Assembly (NCBI GenBank): GCA_020403265.1
Contig: JADBXZ010000043.1
Location: forward strand, 1 to 64,000
DNA length: 64,000 nt
Direction: 5' to 3'
Source: Bacteroidota bacterium
GTDB taxonomy: Bacteria > Bacteroidota > Bacteroidia > B-17B0 > Aurantibacillaceae
A program made the translations under genes and the position numbers. The notes beneath the pieces were generated by a model that was not told the DNA's origin, did no database searches, and saw only the letters and a list, made by a program, of their open reading frames with translations. Below are positions 52,604 through 61,695 of the stretch, piece after piece (position 1 is the stretch's first letter; each line of letters begins with the position of its first letter).

Positions 52604-52634
52604 TTTGTTTAATAGGTTAAAAATCATACCTTTG
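52604..52634 (+). promoter_or_regulatory. promoter of the universal stress protein gene
   Basis: TTTG (52604-52607), a 19-base spacer and TACCTTTG (52627-52634) match TTTG-N19-TAnnTTTG exactly. It is the clearest promoter in the window and lies 21 bases before the ATG. Confidence 0.7.
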
Positions 52635-52655
52635 AGCTTTCAAAGTAAGTAATTT

Positions 52656-53483
52656 ATGCAAATAAAAGAGCGAGGTATAATTTTAGTCCCTATTGATTTC
52701 ACTAAACAATCATTATTAGCTATTAAGCAATCTTATAATTTGGCAAAATACACCCACTCAAAGCTTGTATTATTGCATGTTTACGAAAAAAGCGGTGATG
52801 AAAGTTATGAAGCTTTGAATAAATTAACCAAGCAAACAGAGCAAGAAAGTGGCGTGCCTACCGAGTTCATGAACGTTAAAGGCGATATTTACGAAGAAAC
52901 TGATCGCGTAGCAGAAGAAATTAAAGCCACCTTAATTATTGCCGGCTTGGAAAGCCACATGAAATTCAGAAATATCATTGGTTCAAGCGCCAGCAAATTA
53001 GTGCGTAAAGCGCCTTGTCCGGTAATTACAATCAGAGGCTCGGAACATAGAGATGGTTGTGAAAATATTTTGCTTCCATTGGATTTAACAATGGAAACTC
53101 GTGAAAAGGTTGATGTTGCAATTCAATTCGCCCAGTTTTTTGGTGCCAGTGTTCGTGTTTTAGGTGTTTTTGACCCAAAAGATGATATTTATGAAAATAA
53201 ATTATTGGCTTACACCCACCAAGTAAAACAATTCATTAAGAGCAAAGGAATCTCTTGCACTAATAAAACAATCCCTGCTAAAGATGTAGGAGAAACCGTT
53301 GTTGAATATGCAAATAAAATCGAGGCGGATTTAATAATGATCATGAATCAACCTAGTTTAACAGTTGGTGAGATTTTTAGTGGTACTGTTGCTCAACAAA
53401 TTGTTGATATAAGTAATGTACCTGTTTGTACTATCCAACCAATGAAACGTGAGAGCACACTTCATTTTGGTACCGGCTACTAA
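52656..53483 (+). CDS. universal stress protein, tandem UspA domains
   Basis: A 275-residue cytoplasmic protein with two UspA folds (about 7-145 and 147-275). The first begins IILVPIDFTKQSLLAIKQSYNLA and ends with the ATP-binding pattern GSSASKLVRKAPCPVITIRG; the second starts ENILLPLDLTMETREKV and ends with SGTVAQQIVDISNVPVCTIQP. Such proteins bind ATP and act in stress survival. It has its own consensus promoter. Confidence 0.9.
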   Translation: MQIKERGIILVPIDFTKQSLLAIKQSYNLAKYTHSKLVLLHVYEKSGDESYEALNKLTKQTEQESGVPTEFMNVKGDIYEETDRVAEEIKATLIIAGLESHMKFRNIIGSSASKLVRKAPCPVITIRGSEHRDGCENILLPLDLTMETREKVDVAIQFAQFFGASVRVLGVFDPKDDIYENKLLAYTHQVKQFIKSKGISCTNKTIPAKDVGETVVEYANKIEADLIMIMNQPSLTVGEIFSGTVAQQIVDISNVPVCTIQPMKRESTLHFGTGY

Positions 53484-53490
53484 GCAAGTA

Positions 53491-54894
53491 CTAATCTTTT
53501 ATTTTTGAAAATTCGGCTTTTAAAAAGTCCATTCCACTTTGATAATCATTCGGTATAAGGCCTTCTAAAATTGCCTCCCGCAATGCATTCTTTAAATCAC
53601 CAACTTTACGGGAAGGACTAAGATTAAAAAGTTTCATAATTTCTTCTCCACTAACCGGCGGTTGCCAATTCCGAAGTTTGTCCTTTTCCTCCAACTCTAC
53701 TAATTTAGTTCTAACAATTTCGAAATTATGCATGTAACGCTTTACCTTATTCGGGTTTTTAGTGGTGATGTCGCTCTCGCAAAGTAACATTAATTCATCA
53801 ATGTCTTCTCCTGCATCAAAAAGTAGTCTTCTAACTGCGCTATCAGTTACTTCTGTTTTAGCTAACACAATTGGCCTAAGATGAAGCAGTACCATTTTTT
53901 GAACAAATTTCATTTTTTCATTAAGCGGTAATTTTAAATCGGAAAAAATTTTCGGTACCATTTTAGCTCCTCTGTCTTCGTGACCATGGAAGGTAAAGCC
54001 CCTACCCTCTTCAAACCTTTTAGTTGCAGGCTTAGCAATATCATGTAAAATTGCAGACCAACGTAACCATAAGTTTTCACTTCGCTGAGCCGTATTATCA
54101 AGCACTTCCAATGTATGGTAAAAATTATCTTTATGAGACAGGCCATTTATTGTTTCGGTTCCTAATAATTTCACCATCTGTGGAAATATGATGTTTAACA
54201 AACCGGTTTCAAACAATGTAATAAAGCCTAAGGATGGCTTTTTACATAAAATAATCTTATTTAATTCATCTGCGATACGTTCCTTAGAAATGATTGAAAT
54301 TCGTTCTTTATTGTCAGATATTGCCCTTAAAGATTCGGATTCAATACTAAAACCTAATTGGCATGAAAATCGAATCGCACGCATCATTCGCAAAGGATCA
54401 TCACTATAGGTAATATCCGGATTTAAAGGTGTTTTGATAATTTTCTGATTGAGGTCTTCAATTCCACTAAACGAATCTATTAATTGTCCGTGGTTGTCTT
54501 GAGATAAACCAACGGCAAGGGCGTTAATAGTAAAATCTCGTCTGTTCTGATCGTCTTGCAGTGTACCATCCTCTACTATTGGGTTTCTTGAATGACGTTG
54601 ATAACTTTCTTTACGCGCACCAACAAATTCAATTTCGTAATCCAAGTATTTAACCTGTGCTGTACCAAAATTTTTAAATGTACTTATCCTAGCTTCATCC
54701 CCGAGCAGTTCACGGACTTTTTCAGCTAATTTAATTCCTTTCCCAACACAAACAACATCAATGTCCTTACTGGGGCGATTCAAATAAAAATCACGCACAT
54801 AGCCTCCAACCACATAGGCTTCACATTTCAACGAATCAGCACATTGACTGATTAGTTTGAAAATTGGTTCATTTAAGAAAGGGAACTGTGACAC
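53491..54894 (-). CDS. cca: CCA tRNA nucleotidyltransferase with HD domain
   Basis: Adds or repairs the 3' CCA end of tRNA; needed here because the tRNA-Cys gene encodes no CCA. The 467-residue class II enzyme has the nucleotidyltransferase head VVGGYVRDFYLNRPSKDIDVV (Asp44, Asp46), the RRDFTINALAV motif, and the neck and body domains (DPLRMMRAIRFSCQLGF), then an HD domain (HTLEVLDNTA, LHDIAKPATK). Start is GTG 54894, six bases after the stop of the upstream lipoprotein gene; no in-frame ATG lies close by. Confidence 0.92.
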   Translation of the reverse strand: MSQFPFLNEPIFKLISQCADSLKCEAYVVGGYVRDFYLNRPSKDIDVVCVGKGIKLAEKVRELLGDEARISTFKNFGTAQVKYLDYEIEFVGARKESYQRHSRNPIVEDGTLQDDQNRRDFTINALAVGLSQDNHGQLIDSFSGIEDLNQKIIKTPLNPDITYSDDPLRMMRAIRFSCQLGFSIESESLRAISDNKERISIISKERIADELNKIILCKKPSLGFITLFETGLLNIIFPQMVKLLGTETINGLSHKDNFYHTLEVLDNTAQRSENLWLRWSAILHDIAKPATKRFEEGRGFTFHGHEDRGAKMVPKIFSDLKLPLNEKMKFVQKMVLLHLRPIVLAKTEVTDSAVRRLLFDAGEDIDELMLLCESDITTKNPNKVKRYMHNFEIVRTKLVELEEKDKLRNWQPPVSGEEIMKLFNLSPSRKVGDLKNALREAILEGLIPNDYQSGMDFLKAEFSKIKD

Positions 54895-54900
54895 AAAAAA

Positions 54901-55884
54901 TTAGTACTTTGCCAGTAAACCACGTAAGCCCATGTCAACAACTGTTTCATTTGCATCCGGTTGAAAATAACCGTCGAAGGTTACTTCTTTCCATTCAAAA
55001 CTTTTATTGGTACTTAATGAAATTGTTACAGTAATATTGCTTGTTTCAGTTCCTGTAATGACTAAAGGTGCGCCCACATTTGGATTAGCATTAGTCACAA
55101 ACGAACCAGTTACCAAACAACTACCGGCAGGGATTGGTGATGTTGAATTAATTGGATTAACTACCGTTGTTGCTGGTGAACTTCCATCAAATCGGTAAGG
55201 AACCCCTAAAACGTTAGTATAAAGTCCCCAATAACCTTGAGATTTATTACCAGGTCCTCCGGCTGCGGTTGGTGTCATCACTGCGCCTTTCATTTTATAC
55301 TTTGTTACATATGTATTAAAGCCAACAAAGGAAGCTAGCGTCCCATCAATAATCCCTGCAGAAGTTGTTTTGATTTTAATATCATAATTTTGGTAGGCTA
55401 AACTCACTCGCATCCATTTATAAGAACCCGCAGGGATTGAGCTCAGAGGAACCTCTAAAAAAATATCATTATTTTTTACAACCAACGATTTGCAAAAGGT
55501 AATAGCTTTTGAACCGCCGCAGGTTGTTTCATTTGCTACATACAATACTTTACCTGCGCCAACGGCCACATTATCATTTGCTGCTAATTCAACATAATGA
55601 GCACTTATCCCATTAAACCTTGGTGATTGCGCTGCATTACCTGAAGCAACTACCGTAGGTTGTGCTAAATTGTTTAATCGCTGCTGAGTACTGTCTAATT
55701 TAATTCTTAAAATGAGTTTGGGTCCCGTTACACTGGCCGAATAAACAGTATCCGGAAACTCACATGTTGGACAGTCATTCGCAGGCGGAGGTGTCGTTTG
55801 TGGCGTTTCTTCCACTTTTTTCTCATCTTTTTTACAAGAAGAGAATAAAGATAGTGCAGTCAAAATCACTATTAACTTTTTCAT
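54901..55884 (-). CDS. uncharacterised lipoprotein
   Basis: Not recognised. The product is a 327-residue lipoprotein (lipobox LFSSC, Cys17) with a charged and Pro/Thr-rich linker (KKDEKKVEETPQTTPPP) containing a CPTC pair, followed by a beta-rich domain of about 270 residues. ATG 55884 starts the signal peptide; an ORF start at 55956 would place it inside the overlapping dtd region. Seven bases separate it from cca. Divergent from dtd. Probably an outer-membrane lipoprotein of unknown role. Confidence 0.75.
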   Translation of the reverse strand: MKKLIVILTALSLFSSCKKDEKKVEETPQTTPPPANDCPTCEFPDTVYSASVTGPKLILRIKLDSTQQRLNNLAQPTVVASGNAAQSPRFNGISAHYVELAANDNVAVGAGKVLYVANETTCGGSKAITFCKSLVVKNNDIFLEVPLSSIPAGSYKWMRVSLAYQNYDIKIKTTSAGIIDGTLASFVGFNTYVTKYKMKGAVMTPTAAGGPGNKSQGYWGLYTNVLGVPYRFDGSSPATTVVNPINSTSPIPAGSCLVTGSFVTNANPNVGAPLVITGTETSNITVTISLSTNKSFEWKEVTFDGYFQPDANETVVDMGLRGLLAKY

Positions 55885-55945
55885 ATTTTTAGTGTATTTA
55901 ATTAATAATTTAGAACTCGTTTCTAATTTGTAAAGATAAAAAAAT

Positions 55946-56395
55946 ATGCGAATCATTATACAACGTGTTAGCCAAGCAGAGGTTAAAATTTTAAATCAAG
56001 AGCCAACCTCAATCAATAATGGTTATTTAGTATTACTGGGTATTCACCAAGATGATGAAAGTGAAGATGCTGATTACTTAATTAACAAACTTGTTAAATT
56101 GCGTTTATTTGGAGATGAGGAGGGAAAAATGAATCGTTCGATAACAGATATAAATGGAGAAATATTGTTAATAAGCCAATTTACCTTATTTGCTGACACC
56201 AAAAAAGGTAATAGACCTTCCTTTATTGAAGCAGCCAGACCCGAAAAAGCCATTCCATTGTATGATTATTTTATTGCCAACCTATCTAAATTACTGCCGC
56301 AGCCATGCAAAACCGGCGTATTTGGAGCTGACATGAAAATTAACTTAACCAACGATGGGCCTGTAACCATTGTAATAGATTCGCATTACAAGTAA
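55946..56395 (+). CDS. dtd: D-aminoacyl-tRNA deacylase
   Basis: Hydrolyses D-amino acids from mischarged tRNA. The 149-residue enzyme has the family start MRIIIQRVSQAEVKI, the SQFTLFADTKKGNRPSF motif near 78-94 and the C-terminal TGVFGADMKINLTNDGPVTIVID with the Gly-cis-Pro-type context. Length is normal. ATG 55946; single-gene unit, divergent from the lipoprotein. Confidence 0.94.
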   Translation: MRIIIQRVSQAEVKILNQEPTSINNGYLVLLGIHQDDESEDADYLINKLVKLRLFGDEEGKMNRSITDINGEILLISQFTLFADTKKGNRPSFIEAARPEKAIPLYDYFIANLSKLLPQPCKTGVFGADMKINLTNDGPVTIVIDSHYK

Positions 56396-56504
56396 ACAAT
56401 TGATTTTATTAATGAAAACTATTTGGCAATTATAAAATTGTTATTAATTTCTTAATATTCTTCCGTTATAAAACAAGAGCAGTTGTTATATTTATTATTT
56501 GAAA

Positions 56505-57047
56505 ATGACAACCGTAAAGCCTAAAATTTTATTAGAGAAAGATCAGTTTGATGTCACCTTAAAACGCCTGTGTCATCAACTCATTGAAGTACATAACAAC
56601 TTTGAGAATTCAGTTTTAATTGGTTTACAACCAAGAGGTATTTTTTTAGCCAACAGGATTAAACAAGAACTTGAAAAAATATTAAAACTAAAAAACATAC
56701 GTTGTGGCGCGCTTGACATTACTTTTTTCAGGGATGATTTTAGAAAAAAAGAATTAATTCCGAACAAAACCAACATTGATTTTATTATAGAGGATAAAAA
56801 TGTGATTTTAATAGATGATGTGTTATTTACCGGAAGAACCATCCGTTCCGGCTTGGATGCAATGCTTGCATTTGGCAGGCCAAAAGATGTTGAATTGCTG
56901 GTTTTGGTTGACAGAAGATTAGCAAGACACGTGCCAATTCAAGCCAAGTATGTTGGAATTACAATAGACAGCATAGAATCCCAAAATGTAAAAGTGGAGT
57001 GGAAAGAAATAAATAAAACAGACCGTATAACCCTTTTAAGTAATTAA
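56505..57047 (+). CDS. pyrR: PyrR: pyrimidine regulator / uracil phosphoribosyltransferase
   Basis: A 180-residue PRT-fold protein. The PRPP-binding loop is clear (KNVILIDDVLFTGRTIRSGLDAM, about 100-122), as are QPRGIFLANRI and RCGALDITFFRDDF. In Gram-positive bacteria PyrR attenuates pyr mRNA; in Bacteroidota it may act mainly as a phosphoribosyltransferase. It is followed by dinB-like (2-base gap) and pyrB genes. ATG 56505; TTG 56499 is less likely. No attenuator hairpin was found upstream. Confidence 0.9.
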   Translation: MTTVKPKILLEKDQFDVTLKRLCHQLIEVHNNFENSVLIGLQPRGIFLANRIKQELEKILKLKNIRCGALDITFFRDDFRKKELIPNKTNIDFIIEDKNVILIDDVLFTGRTIRSGLDAMLAFGRPKDVELLVLVDRRLARHVPIQAKYVGITIDSIESQNVKVEWKEINKTDRITLLSN

Positions 57048-57049
57048 AC

Positions 57050-57565
57050 ATGTATCCAGCAGAATCGAGTTATCCACCATACTACACCAAATTTTTAGCA
57101 TTAGTACCCGAAAAAAATATTACTGATGCATTATCAAATAATTTAAATGACGTGAGTGAATTTATAAAATCAATTCAGCCTGAAAAGGCAGATTACGCAT
57201 ACGATTCGGGTAAATGGACAATTAAACAAGTTATACAGCATATTATTGATTGTGAGCGAATTTTAAGTTACAGGGCATTGCACATTGCCCGAAAAGACAA
57301 ACAAGCTTTATCATTTTTTAATGAAAATGAGTATGCCCAAGCTGCTGACGTAAAAGACTTAACACTGGCAGATCTCTTAAATGATTTTACCGCAGTTAGA
57401 AATAGTACTATTAGTCTGTTTAAACACTTAAAAGATGCTGACTTAATTGAAAGCGGTGTTATTGGCAACTATCAATCAACGCCTTTAAGTATTGGATTCT
57501 TTCTTCCGGGCCATGCCAACCACCATTTAAACACAATTAAAGAACGTTATTTAAAACTAACATAA
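57050..57565 (+). CDS. DinB-family protein
   Basis: A 171-residue four-helix protein of the DinB/YfiT-type metal-binding group. The metal histidines fit WTIKQVIQHIIDCERI (His64 region) and GHANHHLNTIKERY (near 156-169). Members include bacillithiol or other thiol transferases and proteins of unknown function. It lies between pyrR and pyrB with gaps of two and four bases, so it is in the pyrimidine operon, but no link to pyrimidine synthesis is known. Confidence 0.85.
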   Translation: MYPAESSYPPYYTKFLALVPEKNITDALSNNLNDVSEFIKSIQPEKADYAYDSGKWTIKQVIQHIIDCERILSYRALHIARKDKQALSFFNENEYAQAADVKDLTLADLLNDFTAVRNSTISLFKHLKDADLIESGVIGNYQSTPLSIGFFLPGHANHHLNTIKERYLKLT

Positions 57566-57569
57566 AAAG

Positions 57570-58496
57570 ATGAGTCATCTTAGTCAAAAACATTTATTAG
57601 GAATTAAAAATATCACGAAAAATGACATTGATTTAATTCTCTCAACCGCCCAAAATTTTAAAGAAGTCATCAATAGACCCATTAAAAAAGTACCTTCGCT
57701 GAGAGACATCACTGTTGCTAATTTATTTTTCGAAAACTCTACCAGAACTCGTTTATCATTTGAATTAGCTCAAAAACGTTTAAGTGCAGATGTTATAAAT
57801 TTTTCAGCTTCTAACTCTTCTGTTAAAAAAGGAGAGACGCTTGTTGACACCGTTAATAACATTTTAGCCATGAAAGTGGATATGATTGTAATGAGGCATT
57901 CCAGCCCTGGCGCAGCCGTTTTTTTAGCCAAACGCGTCAATGCCAAAATTGTAAATGCAGGAGATGGCGCGCATGAACATCCAACGCAGGCTTTATTAGA
58001 TGCGTTTTCAATTCAAGAAAAACTAGGTAGTTTAAAGGATAAAAAAATTGTAATTGTTGGGGATATTTTGCATTCTCGTGTAGCTTTATCGAATATTTTT
58101 TGTTTGCAAAAACTTGGCGCAAAAGTTAAAGTTTGCGGCCCACAAACCTTAATTCCAAAATACATTACCTCGTTGGGTGTTGAAGTAGAATTAGATTTAA
58201 AAAAAGCACTGGAATGGTGTGATGTTGCCAACATGCTGAGAATACAACTTGAGAGGCAAGATATTAAATTTTTTCCGTCGTTAAGAGAGTACAGTATGCT
58301 ATACGGCTTAAACAAATCGTTGTTAGACAGCTTAAACAAAAAAATTGTAATTATGCACCCGGGGCCAATTAATAGAGGCGTAGAAATTACAAGTGATGTT
58401 GCAGACTCTGAACAGTCAATAATTTTGGAACAGGTAGAAAATGGCGTGGCCGTAAGAATGGCTGTGATGTATTTGTTAGCAGGCAAACAGGACTAA
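57570..58496 (+). CDS. pyrB: aspartate carbamoyltransferase catalytic chain
   Basis: Makes carbamoyl-aspartate in pyrimidine synthesis. The 308-residue enzyme has the carbamoyl-phosphate motif FFENSTRTRLSFELAQKRL near 52-70, KKGETLVDTVNNI, VMRHSSPGAA and GDGAHEHPTQALLDAFSI near 131-148, all catalytic contexts. Length is normal for the catalytic chain. No pyrI is adjacent. Its TAA overlaps the ATG of the following exported protein. Confidence 0.94.
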   Translation: MSHLSQKHLLGIKNITKNDIDLILSTAQNFKEVINRPIKKVPSLRDITVANLFFENSTRTRLSFELAQKRLSADVINFSASNSSVKKGETLVDTVNNILAMKVDMIVMRHSSPGAAVFLAKRVNAKIVNAGDGAHEHPTQALLDAFSIQEKLGSLKDKKIVIVGDILHSRVALSNIFCLQKLGAKVKVCGPQTLIPKYITSLGVEVELDLKKALEWCDVANMLRIQLERQDIKFFPSLREYSMLYGLNKSLLDSLNKKIVIMHPGPINRGVEITSDVADSEQSIILEQVENGVAVRMAVMYLLAGKQD

Positions 58497-59050
58497 TGAA
58501 ATTCTTGAGTATCATATTATTATTAAGTGTTGGTTTTAACTTAGCCAAGGCACAAAATGATTACAGGTTAGTTAAAGATCATTCCAATAATTTTAAACTG
58601 GAGCTGCCAAGCGTTTGGAACTTTCTGCCAATAACGGAAGACGAATTTAGAATTGATGTTGCCTTGCCTGCTACCAGTGAAGAAGCCAGACTTTACAACA
58701 AATGCTTTGACAGTGTGGTGTTTTATATAGAGCGTTACAAAGGCAGCTTACAGGAAGTATTAAAACAACATCATTACGTTGTTAGAAACGATTCTGTTTA
58801 CAAAACTGAAGGCAAACAGTGGAAATATTTACCTTACAATTTAAGAAACGGCTATAAAGCAATTGTAGCAACTAAATCAATTAAAATTGACTGTGCTTTA
58901 TACACAGGAAAAAATAAAACCAACGGAGTTGCAGATGAAATTTTTATTTGGCAGCCCAATACAACCAAGGTTATTGTGATTAAAACCAATGGCAAACCAT
59001 TGGATGCTGATGTAAAAACCAAAATACTCACTTCCTTCAAATTCATTTAA
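58496..59050 (+). CDS. uncharacterised exported protein after pyrB
   Basis: Not recognised. A 184-residue product with a signal peptide (residues 1-19, ending KAQ) and an alpha/beta body starting DYRLVKDHSNNFKLELPSVWNF, a pattern often seen in small periplasmic PsbP-like proteins. No catalytic motif is visible. It overlaps pyrB by one base (TAATG). Confidence 0.7.
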   Translation: MKFLSIILLLSVGFNLAKAQNDYRLVKDHSNNFKLELPSVWNFLPITEDEFRIDVALPATSEEARLYNKCFDSVVFYIERYKGSLQEVLKQHHYVVRNDSVYKTEGKQWKYLPYNLRNGYKAIVATKSIKIDCALYTGKNKTNGVADEIFIWQPNTTKVIVIKTNGKPLDADVKTKILTSFKFI

Positions 59051-59061
59051 TTTTTTGAGAG

Positions 59062-59694
59062 GTGGATCCTTACCAAGAAACGTTTAATACCTGGGATAAA
59101 ATTGCAAAACTCTATGAGGAGCAATTTATGGATTTAGCATATTACAATGAGAGCTACGATTTATTTTGCAATTTGATAAAAAATAAACAACAGCAGATTT
59201 TAGAATTGGCCTGTGGTCCAGGCAATATAACCAAATACATTTTAAAACAACTGCCTAATGCCGAATTAACCGCGGTAGACGTTTCTGAAAACATGATCAG
59301 CTTAGCTAAAATAAATAATCCGGGAGCAACTTTTTTGAAGCTTGACATTAGAAACATTAATGGCATAAAACAAAAGTTTGATGGCATTATTGGTGGATTT
59401 TGCATTCCTTACATTTCAACAACGGAAGTAGAACAGCTCATTCAAAATTGCAACAATTTATTGAAAAAGAACGGGATACTTTATTTAAGTTTTGTAGAAG
59501 GAGACCCTTCTAAATCAGGCTTTCAAACAGGCAGTAGCGGGGATAGAAGTTACTTTTATTACCATGAACTTAATCATCTTCTTAACCAATTCGAAAAAAA
59601 TAAAATTCGTACTATTAAAATTATGCATGTAGCGTTTCCAAGGAAAAATGGAACCACTGAAATACATACAATCACTATTGCAGAGAAAGAATAA
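59062..59694 (+). CDS. class I SAM-dependent methyltransferase
   Basis: A 210-residue cytoplasmic methyltransferase with motif I ILELACGPGNITKYIL near 47-62, motif II AVDVSENMISLAK, and LKLDIRNI and GGFCIPYIS downstream. The substrate is unknown. Start is GTG 59062; the next ATG (about residue 23) would keep motif I but remove the normal N-terminal helix. Eleven bases after the exported protein, so it ends the pyr operon run. Confidence 0.85.
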   Translation: MDPYQETFNTWDKIAKLYEEQFMDLAYYNESYDLFCNLIKNKQQQILELACGPGNITKYILKQLPNAELTAVDVSENMISLAKINNPGATFLKLDIRNINGIKQKFDGIIGGFCIPYISTTEVEQLIQNCNNLLKKNGILYLSFVEGDPSKSGFQTGSSGDRSYFYYHELNHLLNQFEKNKIRTIKIMHVAFPRKNGTTEIHTITIAEKE

Positions 59695-59729
59695 AAATGT
59701 CGGGAAAATTATTAAGATTATACCTAGAA

Positions 59730-60224
59730 CTAATTCTCTTTCATTTTCCCAATCGTTTTCGTAGTGGAAAAACCCTCAACAAAAGGCAATGTTAAAACCC
59801 TTCCACCTGATTTAACAACGGCATCGTAACCAACAATATTTTTCACATCGTAATCGTTACCCTTAACCAAAATGGTTGGTAATAAAAATTCTATTAATTG
59901 TAATGGTGTTTCTTCGTTAAATAAAACTATAAGGTCAACGCTTTCTAAAGCAGCTAAAACAGTGGCCCTTGCGAGTTCAGAATTAATTGGTCGGTTTGGA
60001 GCCTTGTTCAATAATTTTACACTTTCATCTGTATTTAAACCGAGTATCAAAAAATCTCCTAAATCTCGAGCCTGACTTAAATATGTCACATGACCAACGT
60101 GCAATATGTCAAAGCAACCATTCGTAAATACAACTTCCTTTTGGTTAGCTTTTAGCTTTTGAATGTTATCAAACGCTGTTTCCTTACTAACTAACTTTGA
60201 TTTTAAACGTTCGTAACAACTCAT
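59730..60224 (-). CDS. rfaE2: D-glycero-beta-D-manno-heptose 1-phosphate adenylyltransferase
   Basis: Makes ADP-heptose for lipopolysaccharide core. The 164-residue protein is the stand-alone C-terminal domain of HldE: FTNGCFDILHVGHVTYLSQAR (His42, His45), GLNTDESVKLLN, RATVLAALESVDLIVLF and LVKGNDYD. Length fits the separate-domain form. It overlaps the downstream stop of the flippase-like gene by four bases (ATGA), so it is coupled to it. Confidence 0.92.
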   Translation of the reverse strand: MSCYERLKSKLVSKETAFDNIQKLKANQKEVVFTNGCFDILHVGHVTYLSQARDLGDFLILGLNTDESVKLLNKAPNRPINSELARATVLAALESVDLIVLFNEETPLQLIEFLLPTILVKGNDYDVKNIVGYDAVVKSGGRVLTLPFVEGFSTTKTIGKMKEN

Positions 60225-61231
60225 AGTTTAGCTGCTTTATTATTTAAAGGTAAAATTATAAAAGCTAATAATCCAAACAAAAGTACCAATAGAAACTGGC
60301 TGGTCCACGCTAACCAAGGCATGGCAAATGCCCAAACCATATCAACATGATAGGTTGAAATCAATATTCCGCCAACAATTGCAGGATAAGCACCAAGTCC
60401 ACCGGGTGAAAAAATAACTCCAAAGGTTCCGAATAACAAAAGCACCAAAGCTGCCCCCAAACCTAAGTCTGCAGTGCCCTTTAAAGCTAACATACAAAAA
60501 TAAAGTGAAAGCAAATAACAGGTCCAAATTCCAAAACTTAATACAACAAAAGCAAATGGATTTTTCATGTCTTTAATGGAAGCTATTCCTTTGCCAAAGC
60601 CCTTTAACATATTTCCTAACTTACCTTTTAGTAAACCAATTATTTTTTTACGAAGTAGTAAGTACACCACAACCAATAAAATAACACCAATTGCCAACAA
60701 GATCAATTTAAATGGCTCTTGAGACATATTTGAAAACTTTATTTTAAGTTTATCAAAAATATATTCATTGGCAAGCCCACTTAATTGGTTGAATTGAGAA
60801 AACAATGAAATCAGAAAAATGATAATGAACAACATAAAATCAATTACTCTTTCTGTTATAACAGTTCCAAAAGCAATCTCAAACGGCACTTTATCATACT
60901 TAGCGGCTAATGTACAGCGAGAAACTTCACCCATGCGAGGAATGCCATAATTTGCAAGATAACCAACAAAAACATGACAATTGGCATTCACCAAATTGAT
61001 TTGATAGCCGAGTGGTTTTAATAAATGATTCCAACGGTAAGCACGCAGAAAATGGCTTAAAAAAGCCATCAACATAGATATAATGATCCAAAAGTAATCA
61101 GCATTCTTAAATGCATTAATGATTTCATCTTTCTTATCTGCAACGGCGCGTAAAGAAAGCCAGATCAAAAATGCGGCAATTGCCAGCAAAACAACAAACT
61201 GTAATATAGATTTTGATGTTGTTTTTGCCAC
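60221..61231 (-). CDS. UPF0104/YbhN-type lysylphosphatidylglycerol-synthase-like membrane protein
   Basis: A 336-residue inner-membrane protein with eight or nine membrane segments, matching the transmembrane domain of the lysyl-PG synthase family. Motifs include HFLRAYRWNHLLKPLGY, NYGIPRMGEVSRC and FGVIFSPGGLGAYPAIVGGIL. The catalytic domain of MprF is absent, so this is the flippase-like part only. Start is GTG 61231, directly after the panD stop. Coupled to rfaE2, it may act in envelope lipid or LPS handling. Confidence 0.87.
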   Translation of the reverse strand: MAKTTSKSILQFVVLLAIAAFLIWLSLRAVADKKDEIINAFKNADYFWIIISMLMAFLSHFLRAYRWNHLLKPLGYQINLVNANCHVFVGYLANYGIPRMGEVSRCTLAAKYDKVPFEIAFGTVITERVIDFMLFIIIFLISLFSQFNQLSGLANEYIFDKLKIKFSNMSQEPFKLILLAIGVILLVVVYLLLRKKIIGLLKGKLGNMLKGFGKGIASIKDMKNPFAFVVLSFGIWTCYLLSLYFCMLALKGTADLGLGAALVLLLFGTFGVIFSPGGLGAYPAIVGGILISTYHVDMVWAFAMPWLAWTSQFLLVLLFGLLAFIILPLNNKAAKL

Positions 61232-61585
61232 CTACTTTAGTTTATTGGTTAAAGTATCAGGAAAAACAACCCAAGGTACAAATGATTTTGCTTTTTCAAA
61301 ATCCATCGTAGCATAAGAAATAATAATTACTACATCACCTAAACTAACCAGTTTGGCAGCAGGCCCATTTAAACAAATGGTACCACTACCCCTTAAGCCT
61401 TTTATTACATAAGTAATAAAACGTTGTCCATTATTTTTATTAAGAATATGTACTTGTTCATTTTCAATTAAATTGGCTGCATCCATTAAATCTTCGTCAA
61501 TTGTTACGCTTCCAATGTAATCTAATTCTGCCTGTGTAACCGAAACACAGTGCAATTTAGACTTCATAACTTGAATTTGCATCAT
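61232..61585 (-). CDS. panD: aspartate 1-decarboxylase
   Basis: Makes beta-alanine for pantothenate. The 117-residue pro-enzyme contains the self-cleavage site Gly25-Ser26 in [12 protein letters not shown], which forms the pyruvoyl group, and the usual [38 protein letters not shown]. Two ATGs in a row open it (61585 and 61582). The stop codon directly abuts the next gene start. Confidence 0.93.
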   Translation of the reverse strand: MMQIQVMKSKLHCVSVTQAELDYIGSVTIDEDLMDAANLIENEQVHILNKNNGQRFITYVIKGLRGSGTICLNGPAAKLVSLGDVVIIISYATMDFEKAKSFVPWVVFPDTLTNKLK

Positions 61586-61651
61586 CCTACAAATTTAACC
61601 CTTTTAAACGATTTAAAAACTCTAAAGTCAATTTTATTATATTGAAAATCT

Positions 61652-61659
61652 TATCTTTA
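61652..61659 (+). promoter_or_regulatory. -7 element TATCTTTA for porT
   Basis: TATCTTTA matches the Bacteroidota -7 consensus at seven of eight bases and lies 36 bases before the porT GTG. The -33 element is not clear. Confidence 0.4.
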
Positions 61660-61695
61660 CACAATAATTAATTAACCTAAGTCGTTAAATAAGGA

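Noticed and set aside
58013-58486. Antisense ORF of 157 residues inside pyrB
   Set aside because: pyrB is intact with all motifs; the antisense frame is a by-product of its codon use.
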